A stretch of 64,000 nt of DNA, from positions 1 through 64,000 of the forward strand of contig CAWJQP010000023.1 of assembly GCA_963844855.1 (NCBI GenBank). The letters are read 5' to 3'. The stretch comes from DASQDN01 sp963844855 (lineage in GTDB: Bacteria; Acidobacteriota; Terriglobia; Bryobacterales; Bryobacteraceae). Below, one piece after another: positions 7,687-16,607 of this stretch (positions are counted from its first letter, which is position 1; each line of letters opens with the position of its first letter). The notes beneath the pieces are model-generated. The model was given only the letters and a program-made list of their open reading frames with translations. It made no database searches and had not been told where the DNA came from. The translations under genes and the position numbers were made by a program.

Positions 7687-7972
7687 GCAGGATCTCGGCC
7701 TCTACGCTTTTCTGCACACGCGGTTTGAGGCTCCCTTCTTCAACCAGATCAACCTTGCAGCCGAGCATTTCTGTAAGGTCGAGCTCCATGCCGACAATAT
7801 CCAGCAGCGATATACGTCGCGTGTTATCAAATGCGGCTAGCAGATCCACGTCGGACTCAGGTCCCGCATCGCCCCTTGCCGTGGAGCCGAACAGCGATAG
7901 GCGCACGATACCGGCCTCTTTCAATTGCCGTTCGTGCGCGCGTAGCGTCGCTATGACGTTCTCACGATCCAT
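7676..7972 (-). CDS. mntA: MntA-like nucleotidyltransferase antitoxin
   Basis: A 98-residue minimal nucleotidyltransferase (NTP_transf_2/MNT domain). The motif GSTARGDAGPESDVDLL carries the GSxxRG loop and the DxD metal ligands, followed by a distal Asp in CKVDLVEEGSLKP. The family's MntA proteins neutralise HepT by transferring AMP to it. It starts at ATG 7972 and is the first gene of the two-gene operon. It could alternatively act as an unpaired nucleotidyltransferase, but the overlap with hepT argues for the TA pairing. Confidence 0.9.
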   Translation of the reverse strand: MDRENVIATLRAHERQLKEAGIVRLSLFGSTARGDAGPESDVDLLAAFDNTRRISLLDIVGMELDLTEMLGCKVDLVEEGSLKPRVQKSVEAEILRAF

Positions 7973-8024
7973 GTATTAAGTTTCGCCCGTGATTCCTGAC
8001 TGGTCAAGAACCAACTGACGCAAC

Positions 8025-8839
8025 TCAAGACTTAGCGATCAAACCCAACTCCGTCATCCAACGCGCGAGCAAGTCCGTCCAGATGTCACACGACTTGCCC
8101 TTCTTGTTCATGCCAAAGCCATGCCCTCCGTCTCGGAAAACATGTAACTCTGCGGGCTGTTTCGCCTTCTTCCAGTTATCCATGAGCCCGGTCGCAGTAG
8201 TCGTCATTCTCGGATTGTCAGCGTAAGCAACCGCGATGAAAAGCGGTGGCGCGTCGGCTGAGCCAGGTAGCCCTCCGGAGCGACCGCATAGATCGAAATC
8301 GCAAAATCCGGGCGGCTCTCCTTCGTGTATTGCGTTGCGGCGCCGACCGTCAGATAACCACCTGCAGAAAACCCCATCACCCCGATCCGCGTCGGATCAA
8401 GCTTCCACTCTGCTGCTCGTTCGCGCACTGTCTTGAGAGCCAATAAGCCATCTTCGATGGCCGCTTTCTGACTGACCTCCCTGCTTTCGAGTCCGACGCG
8501 ATACCGCAGCACAAAAGCGGAAACGCCACGCTCATTCAGCCAGCGCGCGACATCTCTACCTTCGTGTTCGATCGCAAGAATAGAAAATCCTCCGCCTGGA
8601 GCAACGACGACTGCGACGCCGTTGGGTTTTGCGGCCGGATACACTTCCATCACCGGGCGAGTTACCTTCCTCACCCATTTCTCGGTCGGGCTCTTGACGT
8701 GTTCGTTGGTTGCCGGGCGTGTGTACCATTCTTCGCCCGCCGGCAGGTCGGGGCGCAGGACAATCTCCTGTGGATCCGCCTGGATCTGGCACACGACCAG
8801 AAGCAATCCGATCATCAACACGCAGTTGTATCTCGTCAC
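8025..8839 (-). pseudogene. Secreted alpha/beta hydrolase (acetyl-esterase-like), frame broken
   Basis: Begins with a signal peptide (MTRYNCVLMIGLLLVVCQIQA), then VVVAPGGGFSILAIEHEG (oxyanion region), and GFSAGG (nucleophile elbow). The frame is lost near 8260, where one base appears to be missing. The other frame continues ADAPPLFIAVAYADNPRM and ends with the catalytic His in FRDGGHGFGM. Together the pieces make a complete BD-FAE/xylanase-esterase-like hydrolase of about 270 residues, expected to deacylate carbohydrate esters in the periplasm. One indel in an otherwise intact gene could be a sequence error or a recent mutation. Confidence 0.8.
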
Positions 8840-8894
8840 GAGTTCTCCTCCGTGAGCAACATCATATATCTAAGCCATGGCGATTATGTGTCAG

Positions 8895-8920
8895 CAGAGT
8901 AACTTTGTAGACATACTCTG
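8895..8920. promoter_or_regulatory. Palindromic operator-like site before TonB receptor
   Basis: CAGAGTA (8895-8901) and TACTCTG (8914-8920) are perfect 7-base inverted arms separated by 12 bases, ending 30 bases before the receptor's ATG. The layout suits a dimeric regulator or a leader hairpin. No matching regulator is visible nearby. Confidence 0.4.
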
Positions 8921-8950
8921 ATAACAGTAGCGGTGTTACGATCTTTGGTT

Positions 8951-11900
8951 ATGAAGACGTTGCTTCTGTGGCTCACCCCGATCGTGGCCTTTGCGCAATT
9001 CGATACTGCGGCGGTACTCGGCACTGTGAAGGATGCCAAAGGCGGGATGATCTCCAGCGCCAAAGTCACTGTTCGAAACACTGCCACCGGCATTGCAAAC
9101 ACCACCAATACTGATGCGCAAGGCGATTACATTTTCCCTGCCGTCAAAATCGGCATGTATGAGGTTCGCGCGGAAGCGCCGGGCTTCTCGGCCGCAGTTG
9201 TCGAGAACGTGAACATCACTGTAAACGCCCGCCAGCGCGTCGATCTCACACTCCAGGTCGGCCAGGTGACCGAGGTCGTTAATGTCGTCGAAAGCACTCC
9301 GCTGCTCGAAACCGAATCGAGTTCCAAAGGGCAAGTCATCAATCAACGTCAGATCGTAAATTTGCCTATTCGGGGACGAACGTACTCCTCGTTAGCGCTT
9401 CTGGTTCCTGGAGTTCGCGAGTCGCAATCCGGAAATTCAGGTGACATTACAACGCGCCGCGAAGGCTCCTACAACGTAAATGGACTGCGCAGCGTCTACA
9501 ACAACTTCCTTCTCGACGGCGTTGATAACAACTTTTACGGAACCACGAATCAGGGATACTCAAACCAGGCCGCTCAGCCTTCACCGGATTCCGTCGCCGA
9601 GTTCCGAATGTCCGTTAACGCTTACTCTGCGGAGTACGGGCGAACCGGCGGAGCTGTCATGAACGTCTCCTCGCGATCCGGGTCGAATGAGTATCACGGC
9701 GCGCTCTGGAATTACTTTCAGAACACAGCGCTGAATGCGACGGGATTTTTCAAGCCCGCTGAAAATCGAAAGCCAGTCACAAACCGAAACCAATTCGGAT
9801 TCGTTTTCGGCGGACGTCTGATTCGCGACCGCACCTTCTTCTTCGCCGACTACGAAGGTTCGCGATGGATACAGAATCCGTTCAGTCTTACCTCGATTCC
9901 CTCACTCGCTCAACGCGACGGAATTCTCACCGCAGATGTCCGCGTACCATTTGCCTTCACCGCAAGCGATGGAAGAACGATCCCGGCTGGGACAACGATT
10001 CCGGCAGGACAAACTGTTCCGATGACCGCCTTCGCGCGCCGTGTCCTGGCCGAACTTCCGACGCCAAATCGCACGGGTGGAGGAGCCTTCGGGATTGCTA
10101 ATAACTTCGGCGGCTTCTCCAGAAACCAGCTCTTCGAAGATAAGGGCGCCATCAAGATTGACCACCGTGTCAGCGATCGCCTCTCCGCCTTTGCACGTTA
10201 CTCGCATCGCCATCAGTCAATCGAGCAGCCCGGACTGATCACCGGTTTCTCAGGCGGTAACGCCACAGGTTTGCTTGACACTTACAACCAGCAGGGAATC
10301 GGCGGTTTGACTTTTACCGCGACCTCTTCTTCCGTCATCGAGTATCGGTTCGCAGTCACTCGCCTCGGTATGGACCGGTTGCCGATGCAGATCGGAGGAC
10401 CGAGCATGCAGGAACTTTTCGGCATTCCAGGCCTGCCGGAGGGGCCGCGCATTCAGGGTGGAGTGACGCCGCAAGACATTAATGGATTCGCTCGCATCGG
10501 CCGTCAATCCACCAGCCCGCAAGCACAGTTTCCGCGTACGCTGAACTCCCGATTCAACTACAACAAAATCATGGGCCGGCACAATCTCAAAACCGGTCAC
10601 GAATGGCTCGATCTCGCCATCGCGGTAGATGATACAAACCCTCTATATGGAATCGATGCCTATGGCGGCGGCTACTCGCGCTTGACGCCGGGCGCGACCA
10701 ACGTTGCCTACTCGCTGGCCGATTTCTACTTCGGAGCACGAAGCGGCTATCAACTCGCGACGCAGAAGATCGCTGATGCCCGGCAGTATGCAAACTGGTT
10801 CTACATCCAGGACGACTGGAAAGTGAATGATCGACTTACGCTGAACCTCGGAGTCCGCTACGAGATCACGACCCCTATGTACGAGGCGAACAACGAACTC
10901 GCCAACTTCGATCTGGCAACCCGTCAGCTCGTTCTCGCCAAGGATGGCTCGCTAGAAGAGCGTTCTTTACGCAAAATGGATTGGAACAACTTTGCTCCTC
11001 GCGTCGGATTCGCTTATCAACTGACGAAGAACACCGTCGTTCGTAGCGGTTACGGAGTGGGATACAACTACTGGAATCGCATGGCGTCTGCTGAAGTGTT
11101 GGGCACGAACGCTCCGTTCGTCACGCGCTTCTCCCGTACGAACAGCGTTCTGAATATCGGCAATCTCTGCTCAGGGAATGCCTTCGAGAATTGCTTCCGC
11201 ACCACAACGCAGGGCTACCCTTCAAATCTCCCGAGCAACGTGATTCTCTACATGCAGCAGGAGATGCCCTGGAGCTACATTCAAAATTGGCACTTCACCG
11301 TACAGCAATCTCTTTCGCCGAGCACACTCATTGACGTCGCCTATGTCGGAAACAAAGGCGTCAAACTGCCATTGCTTGGAGATCTGAATCAAGCTCGGCC
11401 AGTTACGGACGCTGAGCTGGCAGCCACGGGCGGCACGCCTTTGTCTACGCTGCAGGCGCGCCGTCCGATCCAGGGATTCGGCAATATCACGGCCGTAGTC
11501 CCAACCGGGTTCTCGAACTACAATGCCCTGCAGGTCCGTTTCGAACATCGCGGCGGCGATTTGACTTTGTTGAATTCGTTTACCTATGCAAAGGCGATCG
11601 ACAATGTGGGTCAAGTCCTGGAGGGGACCAACGGTGGTTCGCCGAACCCGCAGGACTTCTACAATCCGAACAACGACAAAGGTCCATCGAGCTTCGACCA
11701 GCGTTTCAACAACACCACGAGCGTCGTGTATAGCTTGCCGTTCGGTCGTGGAAAACGATTCGGCTCCGACGTGCATGGTGTCGTTGACGCGATCGCTGGC
11801 GGTTGGGAAGCGTCGACGATCATCAACCTTCAAAGCGGACAACCGCTCAACTTACGCTACGGCGATACGGATGGACGCTTATCCGATGGACAGGCCGACT

Positions 11901-12283
11901 TCCTCGGGAACGTTGCGCTCCGCCCGAATGTGCTGAATCCGTCAGCAGGTATTCTGGCTCCTGACGATCAACGCAATCACGAGAATTACTTCAACCGGAC
12001 CAACATCGCGATTCCGCCCGCTTCTAGTCCCTTCGGCAACATCGGCAGAAACTCGGTTTACGGCTACGCTCTGTATCAGGTCAACCTTATGATGCAGAAA
12101 AACTTTGCGATGCCGTTCATCAATGAGGCGTCACGTCTCACGTTCCGCGGAGAGTTCTTCAACTTGTTCAACACGACGAATTTCACTGCCCCGACAACGG
12201 ATTTCCGCAGTGCGAACTTTGGACGCGTAGGTTCCACCTTCGATCCTCGGGCAGTCCAACTTGCCTTACGGTTATCGTTTTGA
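8951..12283 (+). CDS. TonB-dependent receptor, Oar/carboxypeptidase-regulatory-like type
   Basis: A 1,110-residue outer-membrane transporter. It has a signal peptide ending ..IVAFAQ, a CarboxypepD_reg-like domain at about 18-100 (AVLGTVKDAKGGMISSAKV), a plug domain with NVNGLRSVYNNFLLDGVDNN, and a long beta-barrel ending in Phe (LALRLSF), the usual outer-membrane targeting end. This class is expanded in Acidobacteriota and imports oligosaccharides or other large nutrients using TonB energy. The ATG at 8951 is chosen over GTG 8933 because the signal peptide starts there. Its stop overlaps the start of a secreted phosphodiesterase, which suggests that the receptor takes up that enzyme's products. 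Confidence 0.93.
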   Translation: MKTLLLWLTPIVAFAQFDTAAVLGTVKDAKGGMISSAKVTVRNTATGIANTTNTDAQGDYIFPAVKIGMYEVRAEAPGFSAAVVENVNITVNARQRVDLTLQVGQVTEVVNVVESTPLLETESSSKGQVINQRQIVNLPIRGRTYSSLALLVPGVRESQSGNSGDITTRREGSYNVNGLRSVYNNFLLDGVDNNFYGTTNQGYSNQAAQPSPDSVAEFRMSVNAYSAEYGRTGGAVMNVSSRSGSNEYHGALWNYFQNTALNATGFFKPAENRKPVTNRNQFGFVFGGRLIRDRTFFFADYEGSRWIQNPFSLTSIPSLAQRDGILTADVRVPFAFTASDGRTIPAGTTIPAGQTVPMTAFARRVLAELPTPNRTGGGAFGIANNFGGFSRNQLFEDKGAIKIDHRVSDRLSAFARYSHRHQSIEQPGLITGFSGGNATGLLDTYNQQGIGGLTFTATSSSVIEYRFAVTRLGMDRLPMQIGGPSMQELFGIPGLPEGPRIQGGVTPQDINGFARIGRQSTSPQAQFPRTLNSRFNYNKIMGRHNLKTGHEWLDLAIAVDDTNPLYGIDAYGGGYSRLTPGATNVAYSLADFYFGARSGYQLATQKIADARQYANWFYIQDDWKVNDRLTLNLGVRYEITTPMYEANNELANFDLATRQLVLAKDGSLEERSLRKMDWNNFAPRVGFAYQLTKNTVVRSGYGVGYNYWNRMASAEVLGTNAPFVTRFSRTNSVLNIGNLCSGNAFENCFRTTTQGYPSNLPSNVILYMQQEMPWSYIQNWHFTVQQSLSPSTLIDVAYVGNKGVKLPLLGDLNQARPVTDAELAATGGTPLSTLQARRPIQGFGNITAVVPTGFSNYNALQVRFEHRGGDLTLLNSFTYAKAIDNVGQVLEGTNGGSPNPQDFYNPNNDKGPSSFDQRFNNTTSVVYSLPFGRGKRFGSDVHGVVDAIAGGWEASTIINLQSGQPLNLRYGDTDGRLSDGQADFLGNVALRPNVLNPSAGILAPDDQRNHENYFNRTNIAIPPASSPFGNIGRNSVYGYALYQVNLMMQKNFAMPFINEASRLTFRGEFFNLFNTTNFTAPTTDFRSANFGRVGSTFDPRAVQLALRLSF

Positions 12284-13647
12284 GACAAATCATCTGCCTA
12301 TTCCTCGGGCTTCTGTCGGTGGTTGGCGCTGCGCCCTCCGACAGAAGCGGCCTGTTGTTGATCTCTATCGATGGACTGAATCCGGAGTATGTGACTCGGG
12401 CTGACAAGTACAAATTGAAGATCCCGAACCTTCGCCGCGTCCTACGCGACGGAGCCCATGCGAGCGGTGTGCGCGGAGTTCTTCCCACCGTGACCTACCC
12501 GACGCACACAACGATGCTGACCGGAGTGTGGCCCGCCAAGCACGGCATCTACAACAACGTGACATTCGATCCAGTACAGACCAACCTTGGAGGTTGGTAT
12601 TGGTACGCCGAAGATGTTCGCGTTCCCACCCTGTGGGAAATGGCTGCGAAGGCGGGATACACCGTTGGCAGTGTTGCATGGCCGGTAAGCGTGGGCGCGA
12701 AAGGTGTCACCCACCTGATCCCCGAATACTGGCGAGCGATGACAACCGCCGACGATTTGAAGCTGCTTCGATCGCTATCGTCTCCTGGCCTGATCTCGAC
12801 GTTTGAGCCGGTCCACGGAAAGTACATCATCGATCTCGATGAGGCCACGCCCGGTGACTGGATGCGCACTAAGTACGCGGCATCGATCATCAAGGACATG
12901 CGTGCGCGCGTCCTCACACTCCACCTGGCTTCGCTCGACCACATCGAACACGATACCGGTCCCGTCACCGCGCCGGCGTTTGCCGCGCTTGAAGAGATCG
13001 ACAAGATGGTTGGCGTGCTTGAGGAGGCGATGCGATCGGTTGCTCCCGATGCGTCTGTTTGCATCGTTTCCGACCACGGCATGGCGCGAGTTGAGCACGA
13101 ACTGAATCTCAGAGGCGCATTCGTGAAAGCTGGCCTGATCAAGCCCGCTGTTGAGCCGAAAGCCGCTAAAGCACCCGCGATCGCAGAGTGGAAAGCTCAG
13201 CCTTGGTCTGCCGGGGGTTCGGCCGCGATCATCTTAAAAGATCCAAATGACAAGGCGACCCTCACGCAGGTGGAACGTCTGCTGAAAGGTCTTGCCTCCG
13301 ATCCAAAGAACGGCATCGCTGCGATTCTCGACCGAAAGACTGTTGCTGAATTAGGAGGAGCCCCCAACGTCGCCTTCTGGGTAGATCTCAAACCCGGTTT
13401 TGCGATCGGATCGGCTCCTGCAGGTGCTTTAACAAGAGACATTCCTGTGCGTGGCACGCATGGTTACGCTCCGACACACCAGGAAATGCAAGCTTCGTTT
13501 TTCATCACAGGTCCTGGCATTCAGAAGGGTAAGGCGCTAGGAGATATCGACATCCGAAGCATTGGTCCGACGCTGGCGAAAAGCTTGGGAGTGAGTCTTC
13601 CCGCGGCGGATCTGAAACCGCTGCCGCTCTTCTCTGGAGCACAATGA
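12280..13647 (+). CDS. Secreted type I phosphodiesterase / nucleotide pyrophosphatase
   Basis: A 455-residue alkaline-phosphatase-superfamily enzyme with a signal peptide (RQIICLFLGLLSVVGAAP). Metal and nucleophile sites are visible: LLISIDGL (Asp), TVTYPTHTTMLTG (Thr nucleophile), DHIEHDTGP, VSDHGMARVEHELN and RGTHGYAPTHQEM. The family hydrolyses nucleotide diphosphates, phosphodiesters or phosphonates outside the cytoplasm. The TTG start overlaps the receptor's TGA, so it is translated together with the receptor. The last codons overlap the NIF3-like gene. The substrate cannot be told from sequence. Confidence 0.9.
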   Translation: MRQIICLFLGLLSVVGAAPSDRSGLLLISIDGLNPEYVTRADKYKLKIPNLRRVLRDGAHASGVRGVLPTVTYPTHTTMLTGVWPAKHGIYNNVTFDPVQTNLGGWYWYAEDVRVPTLWEMAAKAGYTVGSVAWPVSVGAKGVTHLIPEYWRAMTTADDLKLLRSLSSPGLISTFEPVHGKYIIDLDEATPGDWMRTKYAASIIKDMRARVLTLHLASLDHIEHDTGPVTAPAFAALEEIDKMVGVLEEAMRSVAPDASVCIVSDHGMARVEHELNLRGAFVKAGLIKPAVEPKAAKAPAIAEWKAQPWSAGGSAAIILKDPNDKATLTQVERLLKGLASDPKNGIAAILDRKTVAELGGAPNVAFWVDLKPGFAIGSAPAGALTRDIPVRGTHGYAPTHQEMQASFFITGPGIQKGKALGDIDIRSIGPTLAKSLGVSLPAADLKPLPLFSGAQ

Positions 13648-14510
13648 TCAGAAGCATCCGATTATCCTTCGTCGTAGCGTCGCTCGGCATCGCATGTGCC
13701 CAGCAGACAGCTCACCCGACAGCCCACGAGATTATCGATCGCATCAAGGCCCAGATAGGCGTGCCTTGGCGCGAGCAGACTGTTGATACCATCAAGGCCG
13801 GCGATCCCGAAACTCCTGTGACCGGCATCGCGACCACCGTTATGGCGACGTACGACGTGCTCGAACGAGCCGCCGCCTCTGGTCACAACCTCATCATCAC
13901 GCACGAGCCCACGTTCTACAGCCACCAGGACAGCGTCGACACGTTACGAAAGGATAACGACGCCGTATGGGCCGATAAAGAGAAGTTCATTCGGGACCAC
14001 AAGCTTGTTGTCTTTCGCTTTCACGACCATTGGCACATGCGTCGCCCTGACGGAATCATGGAAGGGATGAAGAACGCTCTTGGTTGGCAGAAGTATCAGA
14101 ACGCAGAGATGCCATCGCTGTACACGATGCCCGAGACCACCGTGGAAAGCTTGGCAGCCGACATTCGCCGCAAACTGAAGATCAAGGTTCTTCGCGTCGT
14201 AGGCTCGCGCGAAATGAAGATTACGAAAGTGGCGATGGTCCCCGGCGCGTCCGGTCCTGCGGCCCATCGCAGGATGTTGCAGCGTGACGACGTCGAGGTG
14301 CTCGTCATTGGCGAAGTCCCGGAATGGGAAACGATCGAGTATGTCAGTGATGCTGCGGCTCAAGGCAAACGAAAGGCGCTCATTTTGATGGGACACATTC
14401 CTTCCGAGCAAGCCGGTATGGAAAATTGCGCCACGTGGCTGAAGACGTTCATGAAAGACACGAAAGTAGCGTTTGTCCCTGCCGTCGAACCGTTCTGGAT
14501 GCCGAAGTAG
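13644..14510 (+). CDS. Secreted NIF3-like dinuclear metal protein
   Basis: A 288-residue member of the NIF3/DUF34 family, which forms toroidal hexamers with a two-metal site. The metal ligands appear in HNLIITHEPTFYSHQD and near the C terminus in LMGHIPSEQAGMENCA. Unusually it begins with a signal peptide (MIRSIRLSFVVASLGIACAQQ), while most NIF3 proteins are cytoplasmic. The ATG overlaps the phosphodiesterase stop (ATGA), so it belongs to the same operon. A periplasmic metal-dependent hydrolase acting after the phosphodiesterase is a plausible but unproven role. Confidence 0.88.
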   Translation: MIRSIRLSFVVASLGIACAQQTAHPTAHEIIDRIKAQIGVPWREQTVDTIKAGDPETPVTGIATTVMATYDVLERAAASGHNLIITHEPTFYSHQDSVDTLRKDNDAVWADKEKFIRDHKLVVFRFHDHWHMRRPDGIMEGMKNALGWQKYQNAEMPSLYTMPETTVESLAADIRRKLKIKVLRVVGSREMKITKVAMVPGASGPAAHRRMLQRDDVEVLVIGEVPEWETIEYVSDAAAQGKRKALILMGHIPSEQAGMENCATWLKTFMKDTKVAFVPAVEPFWMPK

Positions 14511-15359
14511 TTACTTCCCGGCCTTTCGCCCCAGAAACTGCATCAGTGCAAGAGGATCGTCGGTCAGGATTCCATCCATTCCGAGTTCCACGTACTTCTT
14601 CCACTGGTCCGCAGAGTTCGCAGTACCGGACAGAATTTTTATACCGGCGGATTGAAGCTGTCGTATCTCGTCAGCAGCCGCGTCATCGGCCCGAAGCATC
14701 AGATGTGTAGCCCCATGACGGCGCGCAAGGTCCATGTAACCTGGCTTGAACCGTCGAGCATTCAAGAGACAAATCTTAATCTTCGGGTTCCTTTTCCTCA
14801 TAGCATCGGTTGTGCGATAGTCGCTCGACTGCAAAATAAACCGGTCCTCGACATTGTGCTTCCTGACGATCGTATCTATAAGCTCGACGAACTTTTCCGG
14901 AGTAACGGATTCCGTTCCCGCTGGCGGCATTTTGGTCTCCCCGAGGAGCGGCAGGTTACTTGCCTTCACTGCAGACAGGAACAAATCGAGCGTGGGCATT
15001 TTCTGCGCCGGCAAAGTCTTATAGTTCGGAGAGTTCGGACGCTGCGACGATCCACAATCAAATCGAAGAATGTCATTGAGCGTCAACAGGTTTATCGGAC
15101 CCGGCTTCACTTGCGAACCCGCCGACGGTCGGCACACCTCCGCGTTCACGGTCGAATCGTGGTGGATGACAATTCGGTTGTCAGCCGTAACGTTCATGTC
15201 GAACTCCAACATGTCCACGCCGAGCGTCACCGCATGATGAAACGCCGCGATCGTATTTTCGGGCCGTAATGCCGCGCCACCGCGGTGTGCAATCACAATC
15301 GACTTCTCAGCCGCGGACACAATCGAAGCAACTAGCAAGAGAAAACGCCAGACGCGCAT
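14511..15359 (-). CDS. Glycerophosphodiester phosphodiesterase
   Basis: A 282-residue GDPD-family enzyme with a signal peptide (RVWRFLLLVASIVSAAEK). The TIM-barrel motifs are clear: IAHRGGAALRPENTIAAF (His, Arg, Glu), MLEFDMNVTADNRIVIHHDST (metal ligands and second His), then GETKMP and a C-terminal DGILTDDPLALMQFL. It cleaves glycerophosphodiesters to glycerol phosphate and an alcohol in the periplasm. ATG 15359 is preferred to TTG 15365. The gene faces the NIF3-like gene with no gap between stop codons and shares its 5' side with the enolase-family gene. Confidence 0.92.
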   Translation of the reverse strand: MRVWRFLLLVASIVSAAEKSIVIAHRGGAALRPENTIAAFHHAVTLGVDMLEFDMNVTADNRIVIHHDSTVNAEVCRPSAGSQVKPGPINLLTLNDILRFDCGSSQRPNSPNYKTLPAQKMPTLDLFLSAVKASNLPLLGETKMPPAGTESVTPEKFVELIDTIVRKHNVEDRFILQSSDYRTTDAMRKRNPKIKICLLNARRFKPGYMDLARRHGATHLMLRADDAAADEIRQLQSAGIKILSGTANSADQWKKYVELGMDGILTDDPLALMQFLGRKAGK

Positions 15360-15380
15360 AGTCAAGATAATATATCCGAC

Positions 15381-16604
15381 ATGACACGACGAACGTTATT
15401 GCGCGCCTTAATGACTGCATCGGCCGCGACGTCCTTTGCGCCCTACCGAGCCTTCGCTCAAGCGCAGCGCGGCAAGGTCAAGATCACCGACGTGAAGGCG
15501 ATGCAGGTCAAAAATATTGCCGGCAATTGCCTCATCCGCATCAATACCGATGCCGGGTTAGTAGGCTACGGGGAGGCCGGAGCTTCGGGACCGATGGCGC
15601 GTAGCCGCATCGAACAGTTCAAACAGGTCCTCGTCGGTCGCGATCCTCTTTCCATCGAACTCCATTTCTCGAACATGATGTCTTTCATGCATCCTTACAT
15701 GGCGCACGTTCCCACGGTCAGCGGGATCGACATCGCGCTATGGGATTTGGCCGGGAAGATCACAGGCCAGCCAGTGAATGTTCTGCTCGGCGGCCCATTT
15801 CGAGACGCCATCAAACTCTACTCGCACGGCGGTGGCTTGAAGCCGCTGGACACAGCTTCCTGTAAGGAATGGGCAGCTAGAGTCAAAGCGGCCCCCGAGG
15901 GCTTTACTGCCTTCAAAATTGACATTCACGGTCTCATCGGGCTGCCGATGGGTCGATTCGCTTCCTCGCTCGACAGCAGTCAAATTCGCACAGTCGCCAA
16001 GGCATACGCGAACGTTCGAGAAGCGGTCGGAGATTCCATCGACATCGCCGTCCATTGTCACAACGAGTTTGATACGTTGAGCTCTATCCAGATCGCAAAG
16101 GCGGTCGAGCCGATTAATCCCCTCTTCCTCGAAGATCCAATGCCCGTGAGCTTCTCCGAGGGATGGGATGCGCTTCGCCGGTCGACACGCATTCCAATCC
16201 TCGCCGGCGAGAAGCTCGAGCTCGTTACCGGTTTCAAGCCGTTCCTCGACCGCCAGACCGCCGATATTATTCACCCCGACTTGGCGTTTGCAGGGGGAAT
16301 CACCGGCGCCAGAAAGATCGCCGATTACGCCATCATCACCAAGACGCCAGTCGCTCTGCACAACGTGGGAAGCCTCGTACTTTGCTATGCGTCAGCGCAC
16401 TTTGGTTCCGCGATCCACAACTTCTATCGAAGCGAAAGTGCCCTTGGTCGACCCACACGACACGTGGAGCAGATGTCATCAACAAGGCCTCCGGAAGTTC
16501 GCAACGGACAATTGAAGGTACCGGACGTTCCCGGCCTCGGCTTCGAGCCCAACGATGATTACCTTCGTTCGCAGCTAATGGAGGGTGAACAGTTCTGGGC
16601 GTAG
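15381..16604 (+). CDS. Mandelate racemase/muconate-lactonizing family enzyme (dehydratase-like)
   Basis: A 407-residue enolase-superfamily protein with a Tat leader (MTRRTLLRALMTASAATSFA). Barrel motifs include FKIDIHG (Lys), AVHCHNEF, LFLEDPMPV (Glu ligand), LAGEKLELV (Glu ligand) and HPDLAFAGGITGARKIADYA, plus a late His in ALHNVGS. The pattern resembles sugar-acid dehydratases such as galactonate dehydratase rather than muconate cycloisomerase. Export through Tat is unusual for this superfamily but common in Bryobacterales. It starts 21 bases from the divergent GDPD gene. Confidence 0.88.
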   Translation: MTRRTLLRALMTASAATSFAPYRAFAQAQRGKVKITDVKAMQVKNIAGNCLIRINTDAGLVGYGEAGASGPMARSRIEQFKQVLVGRDPLSIELHFSNMMSFMHPYMAHVPTVSGIDIALWDLAGKITGQPVNVLLGGPFRDAIKLYSHGGGLKPLDTASCKEWAARVKAAPEGFTAFKIDIHGLIGLPMGRFASSLDSSQIRTVAKAYANVREAVGDSIDIAVHCHNEFDTLSSIQIAKAVEPINPLFLEDPMPVSFSEGWDALRRSTRIPILAGEKLELVTGFKPFLDRQTADIIHPDLAFAGGITGARKIADYAIITKTPVALHNVGSLVLCYASAHFGSAIHNFYRSESALGRPTRHVEQMSSTRPPEVRNGQLKVPDVPGLGFEPNDDYLRSQLMEGEQFWA

Positions 16605-16607
16605 CGT

